Origin: Streptomyces sp. SN-593
Lineage (GTDB): Bacteria > Actinomycetota > Actinomycetes > Streptomycetales > Streptomycetaceae
Assembly (NCBI RefSeq): GCF_016756395.1
Contig: NZ_AP018365.1
Coordinates: 6,700,001 to 6,764,000, forward strand
Direction of reading: 5' to 3'
DNA length: 64,000 nucleotides
Part shown: piece by piece, positions 39,772-47,027 of the stretch
Layout: each line of letters opens with the position of its first letter
Position numbering within the stretch: the first letter of the stretch is position 1
The notes under the pieces: generated by a model
The model's input: the letters and a program-made list of their open reading frames with translations, nothing else
Told to the model about the DNA's origin: nothing
Database searches by the model: none
Translations under genes and position numbers: made by a program

Positions 39772-40232
39772 GGCCGGGGGCCTTCCTGGTAGGTGGCGAT
39801 CTTGTACTCGGCCGCGGCGAGGGAGAGTTGCAGCCGGGCGATCTGGGAGCGGAGGGTGTCGCGGTGCTCCAGGAGCATGTCCAGGCGTTCGGGGACGGTG
39901 TCCTCGCCGCGGTCGACGAGGGCGACGTAGTGGCTCAGGTCGCTGATGGGCATGCCCGAGGTGCGCATCCTGGTGAGGAACACCAGCCGGCGGACCGCCG
40001 GGGCGTCATAGCGCCGGTGCCCGGCCGCGTCCCGGGGAACGCGGACCAGACCGATCCGCTCGTAGTACCGCAGCGTGTGCGGGTTGACCCCGAGGTGCTC
40101 GGCGGTGGTCGCGATGTCCCACTCGGTCGCGTCGTCGTCGCGGGCCAGCTCGCGCAGTGCCTCGGCGGACACCCCGCCCGGGGGATCCACGGCCAGGCGC
40201 AGGGCCTGCCGCAGGGCGTCGTCGTCTTCCAT
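39768..40232 (-). CDS. MerR-family transcriptional regulator
   Basis: A 154-residue MerR regulator. After about 35 residues of acidic N-terminal extension comes the DNA-binding motif DIATTAEHLGVNPHTLRYYE and RIGLVRVPRDAAGHRRYDAP, followed by the AVRRLVFLTRMRTSGMPISD helix and a coiled-coil dimerisation stretch ending in a short tail. No metal-binding cysteines are present, so it is more like the small-molecule/oxidant-sensing group. Overlaps the carboxymuconolactone-decarboxylase-family gene by four bases. Confidence 0.9.
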   Translation of the reverse strand: MEDDDALRQALRLAVDPPGGVSAEALRELARDDDATEWDIATTAEHLGVNPHTLRYYERIGLVRVPRDAAGHRRYDAPAVRRLVFLTRMRTSGMPISDLSHYVALVDRGEDTVPERLDMLLEHRDTLRSQIARLQLSLAAAEYKIATYQEGPRP

Positions 40233-40326
40233 ACCCGGGACGGTAGGGGTGTGAGCGCGCTCGAACGCAAACGGCGGTGCCGAGCGGGCGCAGGACCCGC
40301 CGGGCGCCCCGACCGGGGCCCCTGGC

Positions 40327-40347
40327 GGGCGGGTAATTCGGTGGGGG
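40327..40347. repeat. Left copy of island-flanking direct repeat
   Basis: GGGCGGGTAATTCGGTGGGGG (first 20 bases GGGCGGGTAATTCGGTGGGG) matches 45221-45241 at 19 of 21 positions, with an identical 12-base core GTAATTCGGTGG. It sits seven bases before the first CRISPR repeat. It may be an attachment-site remnant; short length leaves chance possible. Confidence 0.4.
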
Positions 40348-40353
40348 AGTCCC

Positions 40354-41411
40354 GGACCACCCCCGCTCGCGCGGGGAGAACTGCGGCGCCTGGCTCGTGC
40401 TGAAGGGCCGGGCCGGACCCCCGCTCGCGCGGGGAGAACCCCGAGACCGTGAACGTCCGTGTCCTGCTTGTCGGACCACCCCCGCTCGCGCGGGGAGAAC
40501 GCCGTCCGCCAGGCCGGCTACGCGGGTGCCAGCGGACCACCCCCGCTCGCGCGGAAAGTACTACGGAGCGATGGCATTTTCACGCCGTCCGGACCACCCC
40601 CGCTTGTGCGGGGAGAACGCGCGCTTCCCGCAGGTCTGGGACTGGGTGACCGGACCACCCCCGCTCGCGCGGGGAGAACCTGACTGCGGGGATGGTGGGG
40701 GCCACGAAGCTCGGACCACCCCCGCTCGCGCGGGGAGAACCCTCCGTCTTCGACTCGCTCACGCCTATCCCTCGGACCACCCCCGCTCGCGCGGGGAGAA
40801 CGTCATGACGTGCGCCGCCCACCTCAACAGCGGCGGACCACCCCCGCTCGCGCGGGGAGAACTCCACAACACTCGAAGAGGGGGTCGAAGCGGCCGGACC
40901 ACCCCCGCTCGCGCGGGGAGAACGCCCGCGCGTGGGCCGCCGCCGCGCTGCACGGCGGACCACCCCCGCTCGCGCGGGGAGAACCCTCCCCTAGCGCACC
41001 CGCTGTACATGTGAAGCGGACCACCCCCGCTCGCGCGGGGAGAACGAGGAGCGCGTCTGCTGGCCGGAGCGGATGCGGGGACCACCCCCGCTCGCGCGGG
41101 GAGAACGCGGCGAGCTGCTGCTCGCGGTCGGCGGGGAGTGGACCACCCCCGCTCGCGCGGGGAGAACCAGCGGCCCGTCCGCCGGCCGCCACGCGGGGAC
41201 GGACCACCCCCGCTCGCGCGGGGAGAACCCTGCCGTCGCGGAGTCTTCGCGTGTCCGCTGCGGACCACCCCCGCTCGCGCGGGGAGAACGGCAGCGCGGC
41301 GGGGCACGGTTGCCCGGGCTGAGGACCACCCCCGCTCGCGCGGGGAGAACTCGACGGTGTTCTCGGCGAGGTGCTCCCAGCAGGGACCACCCCCGCTCGC
41401 GCGGGGAGAAC
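40354..41411 (-). CRISPR. Type I-E-like CRISPR array 1 (18 repeats, 17 spacers)
   Basis: Eighteen copies of a 28-base repeat. In the likely transcribed (minus) orientation it starts GTTCTCCCCGCG and ends GGGGGTGGTCC with the palindromic CCCCGCGCGAGCGGGG inside, the actinobacterial type I-E form. Spacers are mostly 33 bases (period 61); one is 29. The left end is degenerate: the repeat at 40415-40439 lacks three bases, the one at 40534-40561 has an altered terminus, and 40591-40618 has a variant stem. This places the old end on the left and the leader at 41412 onward. No cas gene is in the window. Spacer targets were not identified. Confidence 0.98.
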
Positions 41412-41577
41412 CCTTCATGACCTGCGGTTTCCGGAGGGTTTTGCAATTCCTTGGGTCGCCCAGGGTTCCTTCACGTGGTCAGTCTGACAGAAGGGCCAGC
41501 GGTATCGCCCAGGGCTTTGTGTGGTGGCGGCGCCGTGTGGCAGCACGTGGCCAGAATGAGCAAGCGGTACGGACGGA
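41412..41577 (-). promoter_or_regulatory. CRISPR leader of array 1
   Basis: 166 bases abutting the conserved right end of array 1. They match the sequence after array 2 (43512-43677) with six mismatches, exactly 2,100 bases apart. The piece nearest the array is AT-richer (GGGTTTTGCAATTCC), as expected for a leader with promoter and adaptation signals. Homology stops where the ISL3-type remnant begins. Confidence 0.8.
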
Positions 41578-41938
41578 TCCTCCGCCACCCGGACACCCTC
41601 ACCGAGTCCGTACGGCTCCAACTCAAAACCGTCCGGGCCTACTGCCCCGAACCGGACGCCCTCATCAGGCATGTCCGCTCCTTCGCGGGAATGCTCACCG
41701 AGCGCCAAGGCGAGCGCCTGCCGGACTAAATGACGCCGTTCGGCAGGACGACCTGCCCAGCCTCCACACCCTCGCCGCAGGCATCGACCAAGACCGCGAC
41801 GCCGTCATCGCCGGCCTGACCCTGCCGTGGAGCTCCGGCGTCATCGAAGGCCACGTCAACCGGATCAAGATGCTCAAGTGCCGGATGTTCGGCCGGGCGG
41901 GCTTCGCCCTCCTGCGGAAGCGCGTCCTCATGTCCTGA
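41577..41938 (+). pseudogene. ISL3-family transposase, 3' remnant with frameshift
   Basis: Two reading-frame pieces give the C-terminal part of an ISL3-type transposase: ILRHPDTLTESVRLQLKTV, HVRSFAGMLTERQGERLPD in the first frame, then LNDAVRQDDLPSLHTLAAG and LPWSSGVIEGHVNRIKMLK, ending FGRAGFALLRKRVLMS. The frame changes near 41725. The N-terminal catalytic part is missing, so it is inactive. It begins exactly where the two CRISPR leaders diverge, so an insertion and later decay probably took place beside the array 1 leader. Confidence 0.8.
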
Positions 41939-41958
41939 TCACCGACGGGAGGAACTCG

Positions 41959-42576
41959 ATGGCAGCGGCGTCGGCGGATGTGTCAGCCTTCCCCTCCCAG
42001 ATGCCGACGGAGAAGACTTTGATGACCAGCGACGACGCCCTCAATCAGCTCAGACACATCGCGCGCGAGAGGGCATTCGGCAGGCATGTCGGGTCCGATC
42101 GGCTCATTCAGGCAGGCCTGGACGCACTGATAGCAGGGGTCGAAAGCCCGTCCCTTGCCATGCTGGCTGGACTCCTTCGGAGCGAAGAGCCCGAAGCGCC
42201 AGAGCTCTTCGACCAAGTACTGGAGGAACTGGGACTGCTCTTTCACCCGCCCGCGGACCCTCAGGCCGCAAAGTGGGAGATGGCCTACTGGATCGCCGGT
42301 CGGATCGCCGACGGAACCCTGGATCCCACCGCCGGCACTCACCTCATCTGGGCAGACATTGCCTACGACCTCGGCTATCCCGAAGAGCTAGAACCCCTTG
42401 TGCACTGCGCGCACAACCTAGACGGCTGGGAGGAGAGCTGGGGAGTCTCCATCGAGGAACTCAACGGGGAAGCGGTTGAGGCAGCGAAGCAGTTCCTTAG
42501 CAAGAGGTCTGCAGCCGAAGCGGGTGACCAACCCGGGGCTTGTTCTCGCCACCGGGATCGGCCAACCGCGGACTGA
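41959..42576 (+). CDS. Conserved hypothetical protein between the CRISPR arrays
   Basis: A 205-residue soluble protein of unknown function. GGGAGG lies six bases before the ATG. The middle reads SDRLIQAGLDALIAGVESPS, LAMLAGLLRSEEPEAPELFD and VLEELGLLFHPPADP, and the C-terminal half is acidic with WEESWGVSIEELNG. It may be largely helical. I recall similar proteins in Streptomyces but no known activity. Its GC content looks lower than the surrounding chromosome, and it stands between an IS remnant and the old end of array 2, so it may have come with the mobile element. A shorter start MTSDDALNQL is possible. Confidence 0.7.
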   Translation: MAAASADVSAFPSQMPTEKTLMTSDDALNQLRHIARERAFGRHVGSDRLIQAGLDALIAGVESPSLAMLAGLLRSEEPEAPELFDQVLEELGLLFHPPADPQAAKWEMAYWIAGRIADGTLDPTAGTHLIWADIAYDLGYPEELEPLVHCAHNLDGWEESWGVSIEELNGEAVEAAKQFLSKRSAAEAGDQPGACSRHRDRPTAD

Positions 42577-42628
42577 TCCACTCACTCAGCGTGGCCGAAC
42601 CACACAACCTGAGCCAGAACCCGGGATC

Positions 42629-43511
42629 GGACCACCCCCGCTCGCGCGGGGAGAACCATGCCTCGCGCTGCTCGGTCCGGCGGTGCTGCGGACCACCCCC
42701 GTTTGCGCGGGGAGAACAGCATCCACAGCACGACCGGGTGCCTGCGGAACGGACCGCCCCCGCTCGCGCGGGGAGAACGATCACGTACGGGACGCCGGTC
42801 AGTTCGAGCGCGGACCACCCCTGCTCGCGCGGGGAGAACGAACGCGGTGATCGGCACCATGCCCTCGCACCGGACCACCCCCGCTTGCGCGGGGAGAACC
42901 GTCACGGCCTCGCCGGGTCTCCACGCCCTCACGGACCACCCCCGCTCGCGCGGGGAGAACTGCCACTACATCGACCCCGCCGAGAAGGGGATCGGACCAC
43001 CCCCGCTCGCGCGGGGAGAACGACTCCACCTACGCCGACATCACCGGCGGCGCCGGACCACCCCCGCTCGCGCGGGGAGAACTGTGCGCACCAGGCCTGC
43101 TGCCAGCAGGTTGGCGGACCACCCCCGCTCGCGCGGGGAGAACTCGAGCGACATACGGACTCCTCAGGGTGTCTACGGGGACCACCCCCGCTCGCGCGGG
43201 GAGAACGCCTCGCTGTTGACCAGCAGGCGGGGGTTGTCCGGACCACCCCCGCTCGCGCGGGGAGAACGATCACGAAAGCCCCCGGCATCCGGCCGGGGGC
43301 GGACCACCCCCGCTCGCGCGGGGAGAACCGCGCCAGGGTCAGGGTGGGGGTCATACGTCACGGACCACCCCCGCTCGCGCGGGGAGAACGCCCAGGTCCG
43401 GCAGGGAGATGGTGACCGTTCCGGACCACCCCCGCTCGCGCGGGGAGAACGGCCCGGTGTCCAAAACGACGGGCTTCGCCACCGGACCACCCCCGCTCGC
43501 GCGGGGAGAAC
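42629..43511 (-). CRISPR. Type I-E-like CRISPR array 2 (15 repeats, 14 spacers)
   Basis: Fifteen copies of the same 28-base repeat as array 1, with 33-base spacers except one of 35 (43144-43178). Repeats 2 to 5 from the left carry single changes (for example at 42690, 42751, 42812 and 42872), whereas the right-hand repeats are uniform, so the leader is on the right (43512 onward) and transcription is on the minus strand. The spacer at 43268-43300 itself contains an inverted repeat GCCCCCGG...CCGGGGGC. No spacer was seen to be shared with array 1. No adjacent cas genes. Confidence 0.98.
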
Positions 43512-43677
43512 CCTTCACGACCTGCGGTTTCCGGAGGGCTTTGCAATTCCTTGGGTCGCCCAGGGTTCCTTCACGTGGTCAGTCTGACAGAAGGGCCAGC
43601 GGTATTGCCCAGGGCTCTGTGTGGTGGCGGCGCTGTGTGGCAGCACGTGGCCAGAATGGGCAAGCGGTACGGACGGA
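43512..43677 (-). promoter_or_regulatory. CRISPR leader of array 2
   Basis: Near-identical copy (six mismatches in 166) of the array 1 leader, directly adjoining the last repeat. Beyond 43677 the two sequences are unrelated. High conservation of both copies suggests either recent duplication or maintained function. Confidence 0.8.
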
Positions 43678-44085
43678 GAGTCACTTGTAGGCATCGGCGG
43701 CAGGCAGTTTTGTCTCCGTCGAATCGCGGTGCGGTTGCGGGTGGGTGTTCCAGGCGGCCGTTCGGCGAGGGGCGGGAACTTTGCTGAAGGGGTCACGTCC
43801 GCTGGAGTGGCGTCCGGTGCCACACTGCTCCGTAGGGGTTGGATGGTTGCGTCCTCGGTAGCCGGTGGGACTTGCTCCGGGGTTCGCTCCGGCATCGGGT
43901 TCGGCCGGCCGCGGAGCCTCGGCGCTGTTGCTCCTGCTGGTGCTGCCCGGAGGACTCTCGATCCCGGGGATTTTTCAGGGACTTTCGGCTCTGTCGGAGG
44001 GACTTCCGAGGGGTTTTCCGACGTACAAGAACGGAAGGCCCGACAGAGCTGAAAGACGGGAACCCGCAGGTCAGGGCCTACGGGT
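43678..44085. other. Gene-free stretch between leader 2 and the serine-deaminase fragment
   Basis: About 400 bases of lower-GC sequence. Possible reading frames on both strands lack ribosome sites and coding bias. I see no repeat, RNA or recognisable protein fragment. It is probably decayed accessory DNA. Confidence 0.4.
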
Positions 44086-44175
44086 TCAGCACTCGATGAC
44101 GTTGACGGCGAGGCCGCCGTGGGCGGTCTCCTTGAAGAGCATGCTGATCGCGTCGGCGGCCGGTAGGAAGCGCAT
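44086..44175 (-). pseudogene. sdaA: C-terminal fragment of L-serine ammonia-lyase
   Basis: The last 29 codons encode MRFLPAADAISMLFKETA and end HGGLAVNVIEC before TGA. The terminus KETAxGGLAVNxxEC is the conserved end of iron-sulfur L-serine dehydratases, where the final cysteine region inserts into the active site. Upstream (minus strand, beyond about 44176) the reading frame loses all resemblance, and the 44176-44557 stretch shows no further enzyme sequence. It is therefore a truncated relic, not a gene. Confidence 0.6.
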
Positions 44176-44557
44176 GTTCGCGTCGTCCGGTTCGGTGGCG
44201 GACGTGGTGGAGGTCGGCGTCGGCGTCGGGGACGATCTCCTGGGTGCCGGCGGGCCCAGCCTTCGCTTGGCGCGATTCCGGATGGCCTCGTTGTCGGCCG
44301 TCTCCACGTCGACCGTGCGCCATCTACGGCCTTCGGAGTGCTGTGGCCGGTGGACTCACCGAGCCGGAGAGTTCGGCCCGCAGGGACGCTGTGGGCGCGA
44401 GCGACGCCTTGTTCTTCAGGGGCTCGTGAGGTTCGAGCGGTGCGTTTCGCGGCTGGTGGAGGTGCGAGGGCCTGCCTGCATACATCGTGATCCCGGCGGT
44501 GCCGAGTCGGTGCTTCCGGAACACCATCGGCTTCCCATACCTGGGTTGGAGGCTGTG

Positions 44558-45217
44558 ATGGCAGAAGGTGTCCGTAGGCGACGCAGTGAGGGGCCTTGCG
44601 GGTTCTCGGCGGGTGATCAGCCGGTCGGGGCGTTCCATGTCAGTGGTCAGGTGTGTGGAAGGCCGGTTGCGCAGGCGGTGTGGCATGTGACGGGTGAGGA
44701 CATGTCGTTGGCCGAGGAGGTTGGTGCGGCGCTCGGTGGGACGGTGGTGGCGCCGGTGCCGGGTCGGGGAGGGGCGGGTGGGTACGAGGTGGTGTCCGGC
44801 GGCGTGTCGGTGCCTGTGTGGGTGGACTTCACGGCTGGTGTGGACATCGGTTTTGGCTGGGGCGGGGGAGGGGTGCCGGTTCGGCGTGAAGCTGTTGGTG
44901 GGCGGTTGGGTGAGTGTCGGCGTGCTGGGGTGGTGGGGCGCGGGAGGTTGGATGTCCGGGTCCGGTTTCGGCTGGCGGAGGCACCAGGGCTGGGCTGGTT
45001 CGAGGTGCGGTCGTCCTCGTGGGATTTCGGTGAGCAGGTCGAAGCTCTGGTGAGGTCCGCTGAGTGTCGGGCGGGTGAGGCGCGGTGTGCGCTGCGGTTG
45101 GAGGTGGTGCGGTTCAGGACCTGCTCGGGCGTGGGAGCGAGTTACCTCAGGCCCCGGATCGACGTGCTCGTTGTGGAAGGGGGCGTGGGGCCGGAGCGCA
45201 TGGGCCTCGCTGCGTAA
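44558..45217 (+). CDS. Recombination-directionality-factor-like protein
   Basis: A 219-residue protein with GGAGG five bases before the ATG. Its C-terminal half resembles phage serine-integrase directionality factors of the phiC31 gp3 kind: VRFRLAEAPGLGWFEVRSSS followed by WDFGEQVEALVR, CALRLEVVRFRTCSGVGASY and LRPRIDVLVVEGG. The N-terminal half (FSAGDQPVGAFHVSGQV) is compatible. No integrase lies in the window. It is probably a relic or orphan of an integrated element in the CRISPR island. I matched it from memory of the family, so a profile search is needed. Confidence 0.55.
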   Translation: MAEGVRRRRSEGPCGFSAGDQPVGAFHVSGQVCGRPVAQAVWHVTGEDMSLAEEVGAALGGTVVAPVPGRGGAGGYEVVSGGVSVPVWVDFTAGVDIGFGWGGGGVPVRREAVGGRLGECRRAGVVGRGRLDVRVRFRLAEAPGLGWFEVRSSSWDFGEQVEALVRSAECRAGEARCALRLEVVRFRTCSGVGASYLRPRIDVLVVEGGVGPERMGLAA

Positions 45218-45220
45218 GCA

Positions 45221-45241
45221 GGGCGCGTAATTCGGTGGCGG
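45221..45241. repeat. Right copy of island-flanking direct repeat
   Basis: GGGCGCGTAATTCGGTGGCG plus one further G, 19 of 21 identical to 40327-40347 and containing the 12-base core GTAATTCGGTGG. It lies four bases after the stop of the directionality-factor-like gene. Confidence 0.4.
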
Positions 45242-45339
45242 GGCGGTCGGGGAGGGGCTACGGTGCGGGGGTTGGCAGAGAGCGGCGCCCTGTGGGGTGG
45301 CCGCGTCGGTCGTGTGTGTGACCTGGGAGGTGTGACCCG

Positions 45340-45411
45340 ATGGCTGTTTTTGTGAGGGGCGTTGCCCGCATTCGGCTGTTCGTGCAGTTCACCTCTGTGG
45401 TCTCCGGCTGA
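45340..45411 (+). CDS. Possible short upstream ORF of rsgA
   Basis: A 23-codon ORF encoding MAVFVRGVARIRLFVQFTS followed by VVSG, with GGGAGG nine bases before its ATG, ending 63 bases before the rsgA start. It is basic and hydrophobic. It could be a leader ORF or chance. Confidence 0.3.
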   Translation: MAVFVRGVARIRLFVQFTSVVSG

Positions 45412-45474
45412 CCTTCCTGCTGTTCGCCGCGCCTGTGGGGCGCGTGTGCCGGGGCCCTGTTCGAAGGGTTTCCC

Positions 45475-46587
45475 TTGTCTTTCTCTTTTCGTGATGCTTC
45501 CTCGCATGCCCTCGTGCCCTATGGGTGGGACGACGTGTGGGAGGCGGAGTTCGTGCCGTACGCCGGGCGCGGGTTGGTGCCCGGGCGGGTGGTGCGGGTG
45601 GACCGCGGGCTGTGCGACGTGTTCACGCCCGAGGGTGTGGTCCGGGCGGACACCGAGTTCGTGGTGCCCCGGGACCCGATGCGGGTGGTGTGCACGGGGG
45701 ATTGGGCCGCGCTCGATCCCGCCGGTCACGACCCTCGCTTTGTGCGGGAGTTGCTGCCGCGGCGGTCCCGGTTCGTGCGGTCCACGTCGTCGAAGCGGTC
45801 CGAGGGGCAGGTGCTCGCCGCGAACCTGGAACATGTCGCGGTCTGCGTCTCGCTCGCCCTCGAACTGGACCTGGGCCGGTTGGAACGCTTCGTCTCCCTG
45901 GCCTGGGAGAGCGGCGCCCAGCCGCTGGTCGTGCTCACCAAGGCCGACCTGGTGCCCGACACCACCCACCTGCTCGCCGACGCGCAGGCCGCCGCGCCCG
46001 GGGTGCGGGTGGTGGTGGCCAGCGCCGAGAGCGGTGAAGGGCTCGACGAGCTCGGCGCGTTGCTCGCCGGAGCCAGCACGGTGCTGCTCGGTCAGTCCGG
46101 CGCGGGCAAGTCGACGCTGACCAACGCGCTGGCCGGGGTGTCCGTGCAGGAAGTGCAGGCCACCAGGGACGCCGACGGCAAGGGCCGGCACACCACGACC
46201 ACCCGCGACATGGTGCCGCTGGCCGGAGGCGGGGTGCTCATCGACACCCCGGGGCTGCGCGGCGTCGGGCTCTGGGACGCCGGGACCGGGCTCGGCCAGG
46301 TGTTCGCCGAGATCGAGGAACTGGCCGAGGACTGCCGCTTCCCGGACTGCGCGCACCACGCCGAGCCGGGCTGCGCGGTGCTCGCCGCACTGGACGACGG
46401 CACCCTCCCGCAGCGCCGCCTCGACAGCTACCGCAAGCTGCTGCGCGAGAACGCCTGGATCGCCTCGCGCACCGACCAGCGGCTGCGCGCCGAGATGCGC
46501 CGCGAGTGGAAGCAGCGCTCGGCGGCCGGCCGGGAGATGTACGAGCGCAAGCGCGGCGGGGGCGGCGGCCACCGCCGCGTCTACTGA
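45475..46587 (+). CDS. rsgA: Ribosome small subunit-dependent GTPase A
   Basis: A 370-residue circularly permuted GTPase that assists late maturation of the 30S ribosomal subunit. An N-terminal OB-fold region (GLVPGRVVRVDRGLCDVFTP) is followed by the permuted G motifs in the order G4 (VVLTKADLVPD), G1 (VLLGQSGAGKSTLTNALAG), G2/G3 (HTTTTRDM, LIDTPGLRGVGLW). The zinc-binding C-terminal region has DCRFPDCAHHAEPGCAV. The start is a TTG at 45475 with GAAGG upstream. It marks the right border of the CRISPR island. Confident. Confidence 0.94.
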   Translation: MSFSFRDASSHALVPYGWDDVWEAEFVPYAGRGLVPGRVVRVDRGLCDVFTPEGVVRADTEFVVPRDPMRVVCTGDWAALDPAGHDPRFVRELLPRRSRFVRSTSSKRSEGQVLAANLEHVAVCVSLALELDLGRLERFVSLAWESGAQPLVVLTKADLVPDTTHLLADAQAAAPGVRVVVASAESGEGLDELGALLAGASTVLLGQSGAGKSTLTNALAGVSVQEVQATRDADGKGRHTTTTRDMVPLAGGGVLIDTPGLRGVGLWDAGTGLGQVFAEIEELAEDCRFPDCAHHAEPGCAVLAALDDGTLPQRRLDSYRKLLRENAWIASRTDQRLRAEMRREWKQRSAAGREMYERKRGGGGGHRRVY

Positions 46588-46628
46588 CGGCGGTCGGGGC
46601 CGCCCGCCGGCTCAGCCCGACGCGCCGC

Positions 46629-46760
46629 TCATCCGGCGCCGCCACGACGACCGTGGCGGCGCCGGATCCCGATCGGACTGCCCTCGCTCCAGAACGAACC
46701 GATGATCAGGGCGACGACGAGTGCCACGATCACGATCCCGAGAATGACGCTGTAGGCCAT
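46629..46760 (-). CDS. Small single-helix membrane protein
   Basis: A 43-residue protein read by hand. It starts MAYSVILGIVIVALVVAL, continues with a short hydrophobic end and an aromatic junction, and ends in a basic tail (IRRRHGRRGGAG). AGGAGG stands seven bases before the ATG, an excellent ribosome site, so it is likely translated. The 3' end of the gene forms one arm of a long hairpin that also faces rsgA. No function known. The next 267 bases to the LacI gene hold nothing recognisable. Confidence 0.7.
   Translation of the reverse strand: MAYSVILGIVIVALVVALIIGSFWSEGSPIGIRRRHGRRGGAG
46631..46667. terminator. Bidirectional hairpin between rsgA and the small membrane protein
   Basis: A 16-base-pair perfect stem (46631-46646 with 46652-46667) around a five-base loop. 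It is about 45 bases after the rsgA stop and overlaps the last codons of the convergent small gene, so it probably ends transcription from rsgA. Confidence 0.8.
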
Positions 46761-47027
46761 GCCATGGCCTCCTCACATCCGCGCGGCCTTCACCGCATCG
46801 TCACGTTCGCTGCCTGATCGTGACGTTCCCGTTGCGGGGCGGGTTCAACCCACTTCCCAACGAGGGGCCCTGACGGACCCGTTGGCGGCCGACGTCGAGA
46901 CGACGGTGGGCCGGAGGAGCAAGTGCGGGCGCACCGGGGCGAACTGACGGGTGGGCGGGGCGGTCACGCGACGGGGCACGCGCGGGTTCCGGCGGGGCCG
47001 CGCCTCCCCCGGAAGGCGGCAACCGGG

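Noticed and set aside
40397..41446. ORFs with regular repeats of ARAGRT/PPPLARGE or SPRASGGGP
   Set aside because: They are reading frames through the CRISPR repeats; periodic peptides arise because repeat plus spacer is 61 bases. They have no independent support.
43865..44557. Upstream extension of the directionality-factor-like gene to 450 residues
   Set aside because: The extension runs antisense through the serine-deaminase fragment, has no family similarity, and a good ribosome site exists at 44548-44552.
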